Source: Enterococcus sp. BWR-S5 (lineage in GTDB: Bacteria; Bacillota; Bacilli; Lactobacillales; Enterococcaceae). Taken from it: a stretch of 64,000 nt of DNA. The position numbers and the translations under genes were made by a program. The DNA lies in assembly GCF_016745255.1 (NCBI RefSeq), contig NZ_JADOEQ010000015.1, forward strand, positions 1-64,000, in the 5' to 3' direction. Positions within the stretch are counted from its first letter, which is position 1. Every line of letters begins with the position of its first letter. The notes under the pieces are model-generated. The model did not search any database. It saw only the letters and a list, made by a program, of their open reading frames with translations, and was not told the origin of the DNA. Positions 1 through 8,610 of this stretch are shown in pieces.

Positions 1-46
1 CATAAATGCAACAACCACACACACATATCTTAGGAGGAAAACACAA

Positions 47-823
47 ATGAAAAACACACACAAATTAAGCGCTGCTTTATTAGTAGCAGTAGCCGGAGCA
101 GCAATCGTCGTACCAAGCGCAACGAAAGCAGAACAAAGCGACTGGAAAACAGAAGGCGTTGTTGAATTCGAAAAAGATACATCTTTACCAACGGTAAAAG
201 AGCCAGACGGAACAACAGTAATTCCTGAAATCTCAGTAAACCCAGGTGCGACAAATGAATTGGCCATCGTTGCGGCGACGCCATTAGATTTTGAAAAGCA
301 TGCGATTCTTTCAGACGGAAGTTCAGAGCCATATAACGTAAAACCTTACGGTTCATCTGTAGGTACGTATGAGCATTTCGTAGACTTCAAGGATGTTCGT
401 TCAACAACAACACGTCAATACCACATCTTTGGTAAGTTATCAAAACAGTTCACACACAATGATCCATCTGCTACAGGTAATGCTACATTAGCTGGTGCAA
501 CAATCACTTACTCTAACCTGCGTATTGCTGGTGATGGAAGAGATACAACAACAGACTTGAACATGCCTGAAGATTCAGGATTTGTAAAAGGTAAATCAAT
601 TACATTGGCAGAAGGACAACAAGAATTGTTCTACAGCATGACTAATGCAGCTAGAGGATATGGACAATACAAGATTGCTTTCGGTAACCGTGCGAATGGT
701 GAAGATGAAATCAGAAAATCTGTACAATTGGCTGTACCAGGAGATGTTGTGAAATTCAAAGGACAATACACTGCAGAAATCACTTGGACAATTGCAGACA
801 CTCCAACTCCAACAAATCCATAA
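47..823 (+). CDS. WxL domain cell-surface protein
   Basis: A 258-residue secreted protein. It has a signal peptide (basic MKNTHK, hydrophobic stretch to about residue 26, likely cleavage after the ATKA segment) and ends in the WxL signature: an inner TWK near the mature N-terminus and a C-terminal TWTIAD a few residues before the stop. WxL proteins bind peptidoglycan non-covalently through this C-terminal domain and are displayed on the cell wall. The start is fixed by AGGAGGAAA at 33-41. It is followed by a hairpin terminator and then by its expected partner, a DUF916/DUF3324 protein, so it is the probable exported substrate of the locus. The central region (about residues 60-180) resembles the usual WxL fold and shows no enzymatic motif. 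Family assignment is firm; the ligand is unknown. Confidence 0.9.
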   Translation: MKNTHKLSAALLVAVAGAAIVVPSATKAEQSDWKTEGVVEFEKDTSLPTVKEPDGTTVIPEISVNPGATNELAIVAATPLDFEKHAILSDGSSEPYNVKPYGSSVGTYEHFVDFKDVRSTTTRQYHIFGKLSKQFTHNDPSATGNATLAGATITYSNLRIAGDGRDTTTDLNMPEDSGFVKGKSITLAEGQQELFYSMTNAARGYGQYKIAFGNRANGEDEIRKSVQLAVPGDVVKFKGQYTAEITWTIADTPTPTNP

Positions 824-859
824 GCAACAGAATGATTTAGAAACATAAATCAGTAAATA

Positions 860-905
860 GAAGAGAGCCGGTCGGCGGTTGCCCCGTCAGTCGGCTCTTC
901 TATTT
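860..905 (+). terminator. Intrinsic terminator after the WxL gene
   Basis: AGAGCCG (864-870) pairs with CGGCTCT (892-898), with further partial pairing inside and a short T-rich tail. It probably lowers read-through from the abundant WxL transcript into the assembly genes. Confidence 0.6.
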
Positions 906-928
906 CATTAAAGAAAGGAACTGTCAGC

Positions 929-2026
929 GTGAAAAAAATACAACAAGTAGTACTAGGCCTACTATACATAATCATGACAGCTCTGCTGGTCTTTCCGGGA
1001 GCAGCAGCAGCCGAGGAAACAGAAACACCGGAAGTTACGGAAGTGGGGGGCTTTACGTATGAGGTCATTTTACCGGAGAATCAACTGGACAAAGAGGTCG
1101 GCTACTTTGATTTACAGCTGGCAGCTGGTCGAAAACAGACGATTCAGATTAAACTGACCAATCCAACCAACATAGAAACAACACTGAGTGTGGAGCTGAG
1201 TGGCGCGAAAACAAACAGTAATGGGGTTATTGAATACACCTCCAATGAGATTGAAAATGATGCTTCCCTGAAATATGATTTTATGGATGTGGTTAAAGGT
1301 CCGGAGGAAGTCGTCTTGGCACCGGGAGAAGAACGGATGCTGGATCTTGAAGTGACGATGCCGGAGGCATCTTTTGATGGGATTATTACCGGTGGTATTC
1401 AGCTGCGGAATATTACCAATGAAGAAGAGCTGGATAAGCAAAAAGAAGGCACCGTGATTAATAAGTTTGCCTATCTTATCGGGGTCGTTCTCCAACAAAC
1501 AGACACCGAAGTGACCCATGATTTAGCCTTAAACAAGGTCTATGCCGGATTAAATAATTACCGCAACACGATTTTTGTGAACTTTTCCAATATCCAACCG
1601 GCGTTTGTTGCTGAGATGACTGTAGATGCCCAAATCACGAAAAAGGGTTCAAAGGATGTCTTGTACGATACGAAGAAGGCTTCGATGAAGATGGCACCCA
1701 ACAGTCTGATTGATTTTCCGGTATCCATGCAGGGCGACCGGATGGTCGCAGGGGATTACACGGCCTACATTACAGTTACAACGGAAGTTGATACATGGAC
1801 CTGGGAACAGGATTTTACCATCACCAATGAGGAAGCAGAGAAGTACAACGAAGAGGATGTTGGTATGATTCAAGAAACCGGCATTGACTGGAAGCTAATT
1901 GCCGCGATTGTTGCCGGCGTGTTTGTGCTGGTTCTGATAATCTATCTGGTGATTCGGCAGGTGAAAAAGAAAAAAAGTACGAAGAAACGTAAGAAAACTA
2001 AAACAAAAAAGAAAAAACGCAACTAG
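929..2026 (+). CDS. DUF916 and DUF3324 domain protein (WxL-interacting protein)
   Basis: A 365-residue membrane-anchored surface protein. It has a signal peptide (residues 1-27), a DUF916 domain (about 35-155, opening GFTYEVILPENQ), a DUF3324 domain (about 165-310), one transmembrane helix near 322-345, and a cytosolic tail of some 20 residues that is almost entirely Lys/Arg/Thr. This is the standard layout of proteins that pair with WxL proteins and, in other Firmicutes, bind peptidoglycan and a host or partner ligand. The start is GTG at 929, preceded by AAGAAAGGA at 911-919. It is the first gene of a run of five closely spaced membrane-protein genes (929-7188). The very basic tail is striking because the next three proteins also carry basic cytosolic segments. 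Confidence 0.9.
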   Translation: MKKIQQVVLGLLYIIMTALLVFPGAAAAEETETPEVTEVGGFTYEVILPENQLDKEVGYFDLQLAAGRKQTIQIKLTNPTNIETTLSVELSGAKTNSNGVIEYTSNEIENDASLKYDFMDVVKGPEEVVLAPGEERMLDLEVTMPEASFDGIITGGIQLRNITNEEELDKQKEGTVINKFAYLIGVVLQQTDTEVTHDLALNKVYAGLNNYRNTIFVNFSNIQPAFVAEMTVDAQITKKGSKDVLYDTKKASMKMAPNSLIDFPVSMQGDRMVAGDYTAYITVTTEVDTWTWEQDFTITNEEAEKYNEEDVGMIQETGIDWKLIAAIVAGVFVLVLIIYLVIRQVKKKKSTKKRKKTKTKKKKRN

Positions 2027-2065
2027 ACAAACCAAGAAAAGAAAACGAATAATGGGGGAACAAAC

Positions 2066-2731
2066 GTGAGTATATTGGATTGGTTATTTATAGGGTTGTT
2101 ATCCGCCGCAATCCTTTGTGGGCTGTTTGTTCTAATCCTGTTCATTCAAAGCTTTCTGACGGGAAGAAAACGTGCAGGACTGCAAAAAAAGCGCATCAAG
2201 AACAAGAAGAAGCGGAAAAAACTGCAGCGTAGGGTACAAAAGATGAAAAAGAAGCAATGGCGTCAGTTTCGTTCGGCGCTTCTATTGTTGGTACTGGGTG
2301 GTGCATTTGGCGGAGGTGCCTTTTACTCCCGCTATTATCAAGCCCATCGCTTAGGGGAACAGGATTCCAATGCGATTGTTCAGGGGTATCATTTGGTGGC
2401 AACGATTGAGGAGGAGCTGGGCAGTGAAGAGTCTTTGGCAAATCCTGAAAAAGCAGCTGCACGTCTGCGGGATTTAACCGGACGTTTGTCCAGTTATGGG
2501 ACACGTATCCCCAGCCAACGGTTGTCAGAAGAAGGACAGCGATTGTTAAGCCGACAATATTCCTATATGTCTGAGCTTGGTGTTAATCTCTTTACCCAAG
2601 CAGAGACATTGATGACTGACGAAGAGGCACGGCTAGAAGTGGAAGCGGATCTTGAAAAAGTTCGTATCCATCAAACAAAGGTACTTAAGCATTTCAGCAT
2701 CAACGAAGACTCACTGAAAAAGACAAACTGA
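2066..2731 (+). CDS. Small bitopic membrane protein of the WxL assembly locus
   Basis: A 221-residue protein of no family I recognise. It has a transmembrane helix at about residues 6-31, a very basic loop at about 33-68 (Lys/Arg-rich, predicted cytosolic by the positive-inside rule), a second helix at about 70-88 with a GGAFGGGAF glycine motif, and then about 130 hydrophilic residues, probably helical and extracytoplasmic. The GTG start at 2066 is preceded by GGGGGAA at 2053-2059. It lies 39 bases after the DUF916 gene and 11 bases before the first signal-peptidase homologue, so co-transcription is likely. The position suggests an accessory or scaffolding role in WxL protein display. That is inference from context only. 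Confidence 0.75.
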   Translation: MSILDWLFIGLLSAAILCGLFVLILFIQSFLTGRKRAGLQKKRIKNKKKRKKLQRRVQKMKKKQWRQFRSALLLLVLGGAFGGGAFYSRYYQAHRLGEQDSNAIVQGYHLVATIEEELGSEESLANPEKAAARLRDLTGRLSSYGTRIPSQRLSEEGQRLLSRQYSYMSELGVNLFTQAETLMTDEEARLEVEADLEKVRIHQTKVLKHFSINEDSLKKTN

Positions 2732-2742
2732 GGATCGATGAA

Positions 2743-3504
2743 ATGAAGGATGAGAAGCGAAAGAAACGCAAGACCAGCCCCTCTTCCAAAAGAGACGGGC
2801 AAAAACGGACAGGCAGGAAGCCGACGACAGACCGTCGGTCTTCTCCGTCTGATACAGCCCTAAAAAAAACAGGCAACACCAAGGCTTCCACACACCGACG
2901 GAAGAAAAAGCAGCGACAATCAAGCGGCAGGAAAACCGGCCGAAAGCGACCAACGGGGGTCAAAAGAGGCAGACGACTGGTCGGCGAGCTTCTTTTGAGC
3001 CTATTTTTAGCTATGGGGCTGATTTATGTCATCTCCCTGTTTACCTTTACCTTTTATTCGGTGGACAGCTATATGATGGCACCGGCGGTAAATGCCGGAG
3101 ATACAGTCTTTGTCAATAAGCTGAAAGAGATTCGGCGCTTTGATTTTGTGCTGTTTCGCAGTCCAACCGATGGCGAGCTGTCGGTTCGTCGAGTGATTGG
3201 GGTACCCGGTGATCGGCTCTATTATCAAGCAGATGTGCTGTATCTGAACGAGCAGGAACAGGTGGAGCGCTTTTTGAACACGGCGTTGAAGGAAGCCCGG
3301 CAAAACGACCAACAGTTCACTGAAGACTTTCGCTTAAGTCAGGTGATTGGTCAGGACGCGGTACCCAAGGACAGTTATTTTGTGTTGGGGGATAATCGAA
3401 CCTTTGCCGTAGACAGCCGCAGCTATGGCGTGATTCATAAAAAGGATATCATTGGGGTGGTTCGGATGAAGGTCCTGCCGCTGCATGAAATGACGTATCT
3501 ATAA
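2743..3504 (+). CDS. Signal peptidase I homologue lacking both catalytic residues
   Basis: A 253-residue S26-family protein with a long basic N-terminal extension (about residues 1-82), one membrane anchor (about 83-104) and the peptidase fold outside. Box B, normally V-x-G-x-S-M-x-P, reads VDSYMMAP, so the nucleophilic Ser position is Met111. Box D, normally V-K-R-I-I-G-L-P-G-D, reads VRRVIGVPGD, so the general-base Lys position is Arg149. The later GDNR box (LGDNRTFAVDSR) is intact. The frame is open and the surrounding residues are conserved, so this looks like a maintained non-catalytic paralogue rather than decay. The active paralogue follows 17 bases later. Streptococcal pilus loci carry a comparable dead peptidase, SipA, needed for polymerisation. 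Confidence 0.88.
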   Translation: MKDEKRKKRKTSPSSKRDGQKRTGRKPTTDRRSSPSDTALKKTGNTKASTHRRKKKQRQSSGRKTGRKRPTGVKRGRRLVGELLLSLFLAMGLIYVISLFTFTFYSVDSYMMAPAVNAGDTVFVNKLKEIRRFDFVLFRSPTDGELSVRRVIGVPGDRLYYQADVLYLNEQEQVERFLNTALKEARQNDQQFTEDFRLSQVIGQDAVPKDSYFVLGDNRTFAVDSRSYGVIHKKDIIGVVRMKVLPLHEMTYL

Positions 3505-3521
3505 GAAGGAAGACACGACGA

Positions 3522-4172
3522 ATGAACCAAACCACAGAGAGAAAACCAAAAAAAGTACCCACCAGCGGTGTTCGCCCCAAGAAGCGAAACCGTCGGTTAA
3601 AACAAGAAATCAGACAACGAAAGCAACAGGAGCAGCAGCGACGGGAACTACGTCGGGGCTATGTGGTGTTAGGGCTGTTAGCCGTTCTTGTGCTGCTATT
3701 CTTTTTGAACTTTCGAACCCGTCAGGTGGACGGGGTTTCGATGGTACCGACCTTGGCAGACAACGACCGGCTGCTGGTCCGACGGACCGAGACCTTTGCC
3801 CGTTATGAGCTGATTACCTTTGAACCGGCAGACAAGGCAGGGGAGTCCTATGTAAAACGCATTATCGGACTGCCGGGGGATCGCCTGCATTTGGACGGCA
3901 ATCGCCTGTATTTGTATGAGACAAGCAGGTCCTCGACGTCATTTTCCGCAGAGCAGTTGCCGGATGGCGCCTTAACAGTGCTGCTCAGTCCGGAGGCGGT
4001 TCAATCAATTGGTACGCAAACAGAAATACCGGCCAATCAGTATTTTGTCTTAGGCGATAATCGAGGCAATTCTCGTGACAGTCGGGAGATGGGGCTTATC
4101 ACGTCCGACCAGATTGAAGGGGTCGTGGTATTCCGCTATTTTCCCCTGACGAGCATCGGACGCGTCAGCTGA
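3522..4172 (+). CDS. Signal peptidase I (catalytically complete)
   Basis: A 216-residue S26 signal peptidase with a basic N-terminal cytosolic segment (about residues 1-45), one transmembrane helix (about 47-64) and the external catalytic domain. The nucleophile is Ser73 in VDGVSMVPTL, the general base is Lys112 in VKRIIGLPGD, and the structural GDNR motif is present as LGDNRGNSRDSR. It should cleave signal peptides from exported precursors, plausibly favouring the WxL and DUF916 proteins of this locus. It follows the dead homologue by 17 bases with AAGAAGGAAG upstream of ATG 3522. An enterococcal genome would normally carry a separate housekeeping signal peptidase elsewhere, so this copy is probably dedicated. 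Confidence 0.92.
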   Translation: MNQTTERKPKKVPTSGVRPKKRNRRLKQEIRQRKQQEQQRRELRRGYVVLGLLAVLVLLFFLNFRTRQVDGVSMVPTLADNDRLLVRRTETFARYELITFEPADKAGESYVKRIIGLPGDRLHLDGNRLYLYETSRSSTSFSAEQLPDGALTVLLSPEAVQSIGTQTEIPANQYFVLGDNRGNSRDSREMGLITSDQIEGVVVFRYFPLTSIGRVS

Positions 4173-4206
4173 GGCCACTGAAAAAACGGAAGAAATGAGG
4201 AAAGCA

Positions 4207-7188
4207 ATGAAACCAACACAATGGAAAGGTGTCCGTTATCTGGCGAAAAACCGCTGGATACTGGGCCTTAGTTTTTTTCTGCCGATACTGATTTTGGCAG
4301 GGGTATATTTGATGATTGGGATTTATCCCGGGAGTAACCGAACCATCATGGCCAGTGATTCATTTCACCAGCTGTCGAACTTTTTAGCCAGCTACAATAC
4401 CATGATGAAGGGCTCGGAGAGTATCTTCTACAGCTGGTATGTGTCGTTTGGCTTGAATTATTGGGCGTTTATTTCCTATTATTTGGGGGGCATTTTTACG
4501 CCATTGGTGTACCTGTTTGACAACAGTCAAATTCCCGATGCTCTTTATTTTTTGACCTTATTGAAATTCGGTTGTTCCGGACTGGCCTTTTCGGTATTCA
4601 GTCTGGGCACCTTCAAACTGCCCCGCTGGGGCTATCCAGCGCTGAGTATTTCCTATGCTTTGATGAGCTTTGCCTTGGCGTTTTCTGAAATGATTATGTG
4701 GCTGGATGCCTTTGTCTATCTGCCGCTGGTCATCTTGGGGATTCATCGGGTGCTGGAGCAACGGAAACCGCTGGTGCTGTTTGTCAGCTATCTTCTGTTA
4801 TTTGTCACCAACTTTTACATGGCCTTTATTGTCGGCTTCTTCTCCTTTCTGTATTTCCTGACGCGTCTGGTGATTGACAGTAGCGACTGGAAACGCAAGA
4901 CAGTGGATTATCTGGGGACCTCCTTGTTGGCAGGGGGCGCTTCGATGCCGGTGATTCTGCCCACCATTCTGGATTTGAGAAACAACGGGGAAGCCCTGAG
5001 TGCGATTACGTTTTTGAAAACAGAAGACACCGGGGTGTTGGATCTGTTTGTGAAAAACTTTGTGGGGGTCTATGATACAACTCAGTTTGGCTCCACGCCG
5101 TTTGTCTTTATCGGGCTGTGGTCTCTGATTCTCTGTGTGTATTATTACACGGTCAAAGAGATTCCCTTGAAGGAGAAGCTGTCGTACAGCGCCTTGGGCG
5201 CCTTTGTGATTTTCAGCTTTTACTTTGAGCCGCTGAACCTGTTTTGGCAGGGGCTTCATGCGCCGAATATGTTCCTGTTCCGCTACAGCTATGTGTTGTC
5301 GTTTCTAGTGATTCTGTTGGCGGGCTATGGCTGGGAGCACCTGTCAAAGGCCTCCTTTGATCGGATGAGCAATCTGGTATTGGGCTTGGTGTTCCTCTTT
5401 GTCGGTGTACGGGTGTATGTCTCCTTTGGCGATACCTACCGCTACATTACCGTCTTTTCCTTTATCATGACCCTGGTCTTTCTATTTTTGTACCTGTTGT
5501 TCCTACGGGTCTTTTTGAAAAAGAAAACACTGGGTAAGCTGTGGGTGGTACTGTTTCTCTGTCTGATTAGTGCCGAAGCCGGCGTGAACACCTACGTGAT
5601 TTTCCAAGGCATCAAAAAGGAATGGGTGTATCCGGCACGGAATCGTTACCTGTACCACTATGACGATATCAGTGGGCTGGTGGCACAGACCAAAGAAGAC
5701 AATGATTCCTTCTACCGCATGGAAACCATGCACATGTTAACGAAGAACGACAGCTTGAATTATGGGTATAGCGGAGTGGGGATGTTCTCCTCCATTCGAA
5801 ACCGAAATTCCCTGTCTTACCTGCATGAGCTGGGGTATCGTTCCTGGGGAACGAATCTGCAGAATGATTACCGCAACAACACTATCTTGATGGATATGAT
5901 TTCAGGGATTAAGTACAATCTCTCACAGGAAAAAATCAATAAATACGGCTTTAAGAAAATCAACGATTCTGGTGAATATGCCCTGTATGAAAATCAGTAT
6001 GCGATGCCCCTTGGGGTGATGACGGACCGTGATTTGTATGTGGATGGAGCAGGCAAGAATCAGACCTCCTTATTCAATCTACTAGCTAATCAGAAGAAGA
6101 ACTACTATACCTTTATTGATCCGGAGCTGGTGGACACGGAGCATGTGACCATCGAAGACGCCGATCAGATGGTGACCTATGTCAAAACGGATAAAAAGGA
6201 AAAGGAGCCGATGCGTTTGACGTGGAAAGCGACGATTCCAAAGAACAAGCAGGCCTATTTCAGCCTGTATCCGTTGAACTATGATGACCTGAAGAGTGCC
6301 GAGGTGATTTTAACGGTCAACGGAGTAAAACAGCAGACGCGGATTAACATGACCGGTCAATACTACAACCTGGGCTATTATGAAGAAGAGACCGAGGTCG
6401 AGTACACGATTGAGCTGTCGGATACCGTTCGGGCCCAGTTCCTAACCCCGGATATCGCCTTATTAGACATTGAAGAATACACGGAAGCGGCAGAAGCGAT
6501 TCTGGACAAAGGAGTGGACTTCGAGGTAAGCGGGCGGAAGGCAAAGGCCACTGTGACGGTCACCAAAGACGATCCGATTTTGTTTACGACGATTCCTTAT
6601 GACAAGGGCTGGAAGGTCTATGTGGATGGAAAGGAAGCGGGGATTACGCCATTTAGAGACGCATTTCTTTCGGTTCAGTTGGAAGAGGGAACTCATGAAG
6701 TGGAGTTTGTGTTCTTGCCGCAAGGTCTGCTTTTAGGCAGTGGTATCTCCGGTGTAAGCTTGCTTATTTTTGGCGGGTATCTCTTTGTCTTGAAGAGACG
6801 TAAGAATAATCCGTTCTATCAAACGCCGAGCGATAGCAGCGGCACAGATCCAAAATTACCGAAGCCAACACCTGTGAGTACAGTGGAGGAAGAAACTGCT
6901 TCTGCGGATAGCACACCAATCAGTGAAGAAACAAAAACAGAATCACCTACAACTGCAACGGAATCGTCAACATTGTCTTCTGAGACGACGTTGACGGAAG
7001 AAACCGTTGGAGGGATTGAGGAAGAGACTATCCATGCCCTTCAGGAAGAAGAATCATTACTGTCCAGCTTTTCCTTTGGAGAAGGTGAGGGCTTTGGTTT
7101 TGCACTTCATACGGAGACCGAATTGAAAGAAGAGTATGTGCTGGACGATTTTCCGCAAAAAAATTCCGAGACTGAAAAAAACAGTTAG
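4207..7188 (+). CDS. YfhO family membrane protein, glycosyltransferase-like
   Basis: About 993 residues. There are a dozen or more transmembrane helices over the first 460 residues, a large extracytoplasmic C-terminal region, a last helix near residues 841-862 ending in KRRKNN, and a final 130-residue cytosolic tail rich in Glu, Ser and Thr (29 acidic against 6 Lys). YfhO proteins are GT-C-like; in Bacillus and Listeria relatives decorate teichoic acids with sugars from lipid carriers. Here the neighbours suggest glycosylation or assembly of WxL surface material. An ATG at 4195 is also in frame, but GAGGAAAG at 4197-4204 favours ATG 4207. The acidic tail is unusual for the family and is the charge opposite of the basic segments in the four preceding genes. 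Confidence 0.87.
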   Translation: MKPTQWKGVRYLAKNRWILGLSFFLPILILAGVYLMIGIYPGSNRTIMASDSFHQLSNFLASYNTMMKGSESIFYSWYVSFGLNYWAFISYYLGGIFTPLVYLFDNSQIPDALYFLTLLKFGCSGLAFSVFSLGTFKLPRWGYPALSISYALMSFALAFSEMIMWLDAFVYLPLVILGIHRVLEQRKPLVLFVSYLLLFVTNFYMAFIVGFFSFLYFLTRLVIDSSDWKRKTVDYLGTSLLAGGASMPVILPTILDLRNNGEALSAITFLKTEDTGVLDLFVKNFVGVYDTTQFGSTPFVFIGLWSLILCVYYYTVKEIPLKEKLSYSALGAFVIFSFYFEPLNLFWQGLHAPNMFLFRYSYVLSFLVILLAGYGWEHLSKASFDRMSNLVLGLVFLFVGVRVYVSFGDTYRYITVFSFIMTLVFLFLYLLFLRVFLKKKTLGKLWVVLFLCLISAEAGVNTYVIFQGIKKEWVYPARNRYLYHYDDISGLVAQTKEDNDSFYRMETMHMLTKNDSLNYGYSGVGMFSSIRNRNSLSYLHELGYRSWGTNLQNDYRNNTILMDMISGIKYNLSQEKINKYGFKKINDSGEYALYENQYAMPLGVMTDRDLYVDGAGKNQTSLFNLLANQKKNYYTFIDPELVDTEHVTIEDADQMVTYVKTDKKEKEPMRLTWKATIPKNKQAYFSLYPLNYDDLKSAEVILTVNGVKQQTRINMTGQYYNLGYYEEETEVEYTIELSDTVRAQFLTPDIALLDIEEYTEAAEAILDKGVDFEVSGRKAKATVTVTKDDPILFTTIPYDKGWKVYVDGKEAGITPFRDAFLSVQLEEGTHEVEFVFLPQGLLLGSGISGVSLLIFGGYLFVLKRRKNNPFYQTPSDSSGTDPKLPKPTPVSTVEEETASADSTPISEETKTESPTTATESSTLSSETTLTEETVGGIEEETIHALQEEESLLSSFSFGEGEGFGFALHTETELKEEYVLDDFPQKNSETEKNS

Positions 7189-7280
7189 TGGCATTGATTG
7201 CTCTATATAGCAGATAGTAATAGTTGAAAAAGAATGCTTCACTATAAAAGAAAAGTAAGTAGAACATGTAATCATATATC

Positions 7281-7320
7281 AAAGCTCGATTACCATTGAT
7301 TTTAATGGCAATCGGGCTTT
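7281..7320 (+). terminator. Hairpin after the WxL locus
   Basis: A 17-base imperfect inverted repeat (7281-7297 with 7304-7320) with a 6-base loop. No strong T-run follows, so termination efficiency is uncertain, but the place after the YfhO gene fits. Confidence 0.55.
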
Positions 7321-7454
7321 GACTATAGCTTGTTATGAGATAGACTTTAAACTAAGAAGCGAGACGCTGAGATTGACGATTTTACATTTCTTAGCTATTA
7401 TTTTAGCAGGAGCTTAGAGTTGAGACCTAGTTAGACTTGGAAAGAGGTGATAGG

Positions 7455-7874
7455 ATGGAAAAGCAACAGAATGTCAGCTTAGCGAACTGGTTGGATCTAT
7501 CGCAGATGATTGCTGTGGTGGACAGTGAAATGGAAAGACAGTTAAAGGAAAACGTAAATTTGGCATTGAATGAGTTCTATGTTCTGCACTTTTTGTCTAT
7601 TGAGGAATCAAAAAAAATGAGGCTGCAGCATCTGGAAGAAAGAGTCGGTTTAAGTCAAAGCGCCCTGTCTCGATTGATTAGTCGTATGGAAGATAAGCGG
7701 TGTGGCGTGATTAATCGCCATGTTTGTACAGATGATAAACGAGGTATTTATATTAGTATTACAGACAAAGGCTTGAAGAAGCTGGTAGAAGCTGAGAAAG
7801 TGGCTGACGGCGTGCTGAAACAGGCGGTGCAACAGTATCCTTTGTTAACAGATTTTTATAGAACAAAGACATAA
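7455..7874 (+). CDS. MarR family transcriptional regulator
   Basis: A 139-residue winged-helix regulator. The helix-turn-helix is at about residues 55-78 (LEERVGLSQSALSRLISRME), followed by the wing with the DDKRGIYISITDKG signature typical of MarR proteins. ATG 7455 is chosen over an upstream in-frame TTG at 7437 because AGAGGTGA lies at 7442-7449. It sits 79 bases before a co-directional reductase gene that has its own promoter and a palindrome suited to a MarR dimer, so it probably represses the following two genes and is released by a small, perhaps electrophilic, ligand. The ligand is not readable from sequence. Confidence 0.88.
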   Translation: MEKQQNVSLANWLDLSQMIAVVDSEMERQLKENVNLALNEFYVLHFLSIEESKKMRLQHLEERVGLSQSALSRLISRMEDKRCGVINRHVCTDDKRGIYISITDKGLKKLVEAEKVADGVLKQAVQQYPLLTDFYRTKT

Positions 7875-7886
7875 AAGTCGAATGAT

Positions 7887-7928
7887 TTGTAAAAATCTTT
7901 TTCATAGGATAATATATGCATGTGCATA
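7887..7928 (+). promoter_or_regulatory. Promoter and palindromic operator of the SDR/OYE operon
   Basis: The -35 is TTGTAA (7887-7892), the spacer is 17, and the -10 is TAATAT (7910-7915). The palindrome TATGCA-TG-TGCATA (7915-7928) overlaps the start of transcription, where a bound MarR dimer would block RNA polymerase. Confidence 0.65.
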
Positions 7929-7953
7929 CATTTTGATGTGGAGGGAAATTTCT

Positions 7954-8592
7954 ATGAAAATATTTGTTGCCGGAGCAACGGGTAGAGTTGGTCGAGAGCT
8001 TGTCGCCAATCTTCAAAAACAAGGTCATTTTGTTTACGCAGGAGCAAGGAAAACGGATCAAATTATCGAAAATGAACATGTCACAGCTGTTTTTATGGAT
8101 TTACACACTTCAGTTGATGCCTTAGCAGATAGTCTAGCGGACGCAGAAGCAGTTATATTTGTTGCCGGCTCGAGAGGAAAGGACTTGCTGCAAACGGATT
8201 TGAATGGTGCGGTCAAGTTGATACAGGCAGCAGAAAAGAAAGGGATTAGGCGCTATGTTCAATTAAGCTCAGCCTATTCCTTGGAACCGGAACGGTGGCA
8301 GGATGGCTCAATGTCAAGCTTGCTTGATTATACAATTGCGAAGCATTACGCGGATGCTTGGCTGATTAATAACTCAAACCTTGACTACACGATTTTACAG
8401 CCGGGAGCGTTGAAGGAAACTGAAGGTTCTGGAAGAATAACGATAGGTTCAGGAGAAGCAGGCGAAAACTCGATTCTCAATGTAGCAGAAACACTCGCAC
8501 AAATTGTAACAGAACCAAAGACTATCAAAAAAGTGATTCCTATGCATGATGGAGAAACACCGATTAAGGAAGCATTACAGACACTCAACTAA
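7954..8592 (+). CDS. NAD(P)-binding SDR-like oxidoreductase
   Basis: A 212-residue atypical short-chain dehydrogenase of the NAD(P)H-binding type. It has the Rossmann glycine motif GATGRVGREL at residues 7-16 and an ARKTDQ segment consistent with NADP preference. A YTIAKHYAD segment stands where the classical YxxxK lies, followed by a proline-glycine LQPGAL motif. Such proteins act as quinone or nucleotide-sugar-like reductases or as redox sensors. Start ATG 7954 follows GGAGGG at 7940-7945; the longer reading from 7882 lacks a binding site. It is co-transcribed with the flavin oxidoreductase 18 bases downstream and likely controlled by the MarR gene. The substrate is unknown. Confidence 0.85.
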   Translation: MKIFVAGATGRVGRELVANLQKQGHFVYAGARKTDQIIENEHVTAVFMDLHTSVDALADSLADAEAVIFVAGSRGKDLLQTDLNGAVKLIQAAEKKGIRRYVQLSSAYSLEPERWQDGSMSSLLDYTIAKHYADAWLINNSNLDYTILQPGALKETEGSGRITIGSGEAGENSILNVAETLAQIVTEPKTIKKVIPMHDGETPIKEALQTLN

Positions 8593-8610
8593 TATAAATG
8601 GGGGAAAACT

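Noticed and set aside
2743-3504. First signal peptidase homologue as a pseudogene
   Set aside because: The frame is intact, membrane anchor and other boxes are conserved, and it lies within a tight operon; non-catalytic function is likelier.
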